Assembly (NCBI GenBank): GCA_964424545.1 | Contig: CAYRJN010000079.1 | Location: 1 to 16,840, forward strand | Reading direction: 5' to 3' | DNA: 16,840 nucleotides | Source: JAUVIB01 sp964424545 | GTDB lineage: Bacteria > Calditrichota > Calditrichia > Calditrichales > Calditrichaceae | In this document: in pieces, positions 15,286-16,840 of the stretch | How positions within the stretch are numbered: position 1 is the stretch's first letter | Layout: every line of letters begins with the position of its first letter | The notes under the pieces: generated by a model | The model's database searches: none | Told to the model about the DNA's origin: nothing | Seen by the model: the letters and a program-made list of their open reading frames with translations, nothing else | Program-made: the position numbers and the translations under genes

Positions 15286-16233
15286 TTATTTATAGATTGT
15301 ACTGAAATATTTATATCCGCTGTCCGGAAAGATGGTAACAATTTGCGCTTCTTTGTTGATTTCTTTTGCCAGCTTTAATGCAGCCCATATATTAGCGCCG
15401 CTCGATCCTCCGGCAACAATACCTTCGCTTCGGGCTAATTTTAAAGTATAATCGAAAGCTGTATCATCATCAATTTTATACATATCGTCTATATATTCAA
15501 ATTGAACCGTGGGCAATAAAAATTCGTCTCCAAGTCCTTCAAGCTTGTAAGGATAAGGTTTTATAATTTTTTTATATTTAAAATAATCGTAAAAAATTGA
15601 TCCCATCGGATCTACGGCAATAACCTTAATATTAGCGTCTTTCTCTTTAAGATATTTTGCAGCGCCGCAAATTGTTCCGCCCGTCCCTATGCCGATAATA
15701 AAATAATCTATTTTTCCATTCATTTGCCGCCATATTTCGGGGCCGGTTGTCGCATAATGGGCTTCATTATTAGCTAAATTATTATGCTGATCGATATAAT
15801 AGGAATTCGGCGTTTCCGCAGACACTATTTTAGCATAATTATTATATGATTTTTCGTTTTCCGGCGGAAGAGAGGCATCAACCAAAATTGTTTCGGCACC
15901 AAGATGCTGAAGCATTCGTATTTTTTCTACGCTTGTCGTATCTCTTATAATTATTTTGCATTTATATCCCTTTTGCAAGGCGACCATGGCAAGACCGAAT
16001 GCCGTATTGCCGGAAGAATTTTCTATTATCGTATAGCCTGGTTTCAATTTGCCTTCTTTTTCTGCTTTTTCAACCATATATTTTGCTATTCTATCTTTTA
16101 TGCTACCTCCGGGATTCATAAATTCAAGTTTTGAATAGATAGAACTTTTTATGCCTTTGGTTATATTTTTCAATCTTATAAGAGGCGTATTTCCGATTGC
16201 ATCTAATAAGGTTTTATTTTTATCCCTATTCAT
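15286..16233 (-). CDS. PLP-dependent cysteine synthase / cystathionine beta-synthase family enzyme
   Basis: 315 residues, one fold-type II PLP domain. The Schiff-base lysine is K46 in NPGGSIKDR; the substrate loop is SSGNT (73-77); the phosphate-cradle glycines are GTGGT (183-187); the ring-binding serine lies in GGSSG (275-279); the C terminus has PDSGYKYFST. The reaction is beta-replacement: O-acetylserine plus sulfide to cysteine, or serine plus homocysteine to cystathionine. DQHNNLANNEAHYATTGPEI (148-167) and LEGLGDEF (231-238) recall CBS more than classical CysK, so I withhold cysK. It lacks the heme and CBS regulatory domains. GGAG precedes the ATG and a candidate promoter is at 16254-16283. 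It is first in a likely cysK-like/murB/murA unit (8-nt then 0-nt gaps), an unusual partnership for sulfur metabolism. Confidence 0.87.
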   Translation of the reverse strand: MNRDKNKTLLDAIGNTPLIRLKNITKGIKSSIYSKLEFMNPGGSIKDRIAKYMVEKAEKEGKLKPGYTIIENSSGNTAFGLAMVALQKGYKCKIIIRDTTSVEKIRMLQHLGAETILVDASLPPENEKSYNNYAKIVSAETPNSYYIDQHNNLANNEAHYATTGPEIWRQMNGKIDYFIIGIGTGGTICGAAKYLKEKDANIKVIAVDPMGSIFYDYFKYKKIIKPYPYKLEGLGDEFLLPTVQFEYIDDMYKIDDDTAFDYTLKLARSEGIVAGGSSGANIWAALKLAKEINKEAQIVTIFPDSGYKYFSTIYK

Positions 16234-16253
16234 TTTTACTCCATTAAATTATC

Positions 16254-16283
16254 AATATATTGTTATAGGGCTGAATTTAACAA
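16254..16283 (-). promoter_or_regulatory. Candidate promoter for the cysK-like/murB/murA unit
   Basis: On the minus strand TTGTTA (16278-16283) and TATATT (16254-16259) are spaced by 18 nt, with the -10 about 20 nt before the ATG. This is a fair sigma-70-like match in very AT-rich DNA. Confidence 0.35.
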
Positions 16284-16322
16284 TTAAATCGGAAATTTCC
16301 ATATTATAAAAAATAATAAACA

Positions 16323-16520
16323 CTATTTTGTAGTATCGGAATTCCAAAATCAACAAATTTCAGACATTATTAATTTTATCTAAAACTTCATTTTAGTTTT
16401 TTATAAGTTTTAAATATTTATTATATACGCTCTATTACAGATTGTCCGATTCATCGGATAATGACAAGAGTGATGATAATATTCGTACTTTTTTCATTGA
16501 TCAACTTGCAAAGCTATATT
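16323..16520. repeat. Dispersed intergenic repeat, copy 2
   Basis: A diverged, shorter copy of the 9945-10257 repeat, in the same orientation. The left block (16323-16369) and right block (16463-16520) align well with copy 1. The middle is different and contains a small hairpin, tccgat/atcgga (16445-16458), where copy 1 has the 10127-10201 double hairpin. Like copy 1 it lies upstream of a minus-strand gene, here the cysK-like gene. Confidence 0.6.
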
Positions 16521-16840
16521 ATCTAAATATTTTTGTGTTATTTGTATTGCAAAAGATGAATTCCGTTTTAAAGTTATAAAAAACTCATTCAAATTTTTAA
16601 TTTGATTATAATTTGTTCAAAAAAAGTATTAAACAACAATATGAATAAAGTTTAAAAGATTAGATTATAATCTTTATAAGTCTTGTTGATATGTTGATAA
16701 GTAAATTTTTATTATGTTTTTATTAGAATTATAAAATTTTTATATGTTGGATACTTTGGCAAATAATGTTAATTATATTACCTTTTAATTTAAAAAGCGG
16801 AAAGCTGTTTACGAGAAAGAATCTGTGTAATAAATAATAT
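16521..16840. other. AT-rich gene-free DNA at the right edge
   Basis: No supported gene in either strand; only frames of a few codons. The one visible structure is a weak 8-bp hairpin, aaagatta (16655-16662) with taatcttt (16668-16675), without a clear T-run. It could be the far upstream or downstream region of a gene beyond the window. Confidence 0.5.

Noticed and set aside
16655..16675. AT-rich hairpin as a terminator at the right edge
   Set aside because: The stem is nearly all A-T, there is no T-run, and no gene is visible next to it.
16234..16840. Replication origin, suggested by very AT-rich gene-free DNA
   Set aside because: No DnaA-box clusters (TTATCCACA type) and no dnaA, dnaN or other origin-associated gene were found.

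Overview
This is a 16.8 kb stretch of an AT-rich bacterial chromosome. It looks like ordinary chromosomal housekeeping and envelope DNA rather than an accessory island: no transposase, phage gene, CRISPR array, tRNA or rRNA was found. Every complete gene is on the minus strand; only a partial gene at the left edge is on the plus strand. Signal-peptide-bearing HtrA proteins, an HflK/HflC pair, a 7TMR-DISM hybrid sensor kinase and MurA/MurB point to a didermic (Gram-negative-type) bacterium. The phylum cannot be fixed from the sequence; a spirochaete-like or other low-GC diderm lineage is a guess. Stops are TAA, TAG and TGA, so the standard bacterial code applies.

Layout, left to right. (1) 1-267, plus strand: C-terminal end of a SpoIIM/DUF95 membrane protein. 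(2) 268-562: intergenic, with a nested palindromic repeat. (3) 563-3809, minus: an apparent operon read htrA, then an HtrA-like protein that has lost its catalytic triad, then an all-alpha dUTPase. The two HtrA genes overlap by 8 nt. (4) 3948-6164, minus: galM-like aldose epimerase followed by galK, a Leloir-type galactose-entry pair. (5) 6266-9853, minus: a 1195-residue hybrid sensor histidine kinase. (6) 9854-10259: a gene-free region holding a dispersed repeat with an embedded double-hairpin element. (7) 10260-10727, minus: SSAT-like GNAT acetyltransferase. (8) 10852-10880: strong intrinsic terminator for hflC. (9) 10887-12822, minus: hflK-hflC, overlapping by 11 nt. (10) 12983-16233, minus: cysK/CBS-like gene, murB, murA, tightly packed. 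(11) 16234-16840: gene-free, AT-rich, with a second, diverged copy of the dispersed repeat.

Functional themes are envelope protein quality control (HtrA, pseudo-HtrA, HflKC), peptidoglycan precursor synthesis (MurA, MurB), galactose use (GalM, GalK), sulfur amino acid metabolism, nucleotide hygiene (dUTPase) and signalling. The most notable observation is the tandem pairing of an intact HtrA with a paralogue that keeps the protease-like fold and both PDZ domains but has substitutions at all three triad positions. The second is the dispersed repeat family upstream of the kinase and of the cysK-like gene. I do not see a clearly new multi-gene system.
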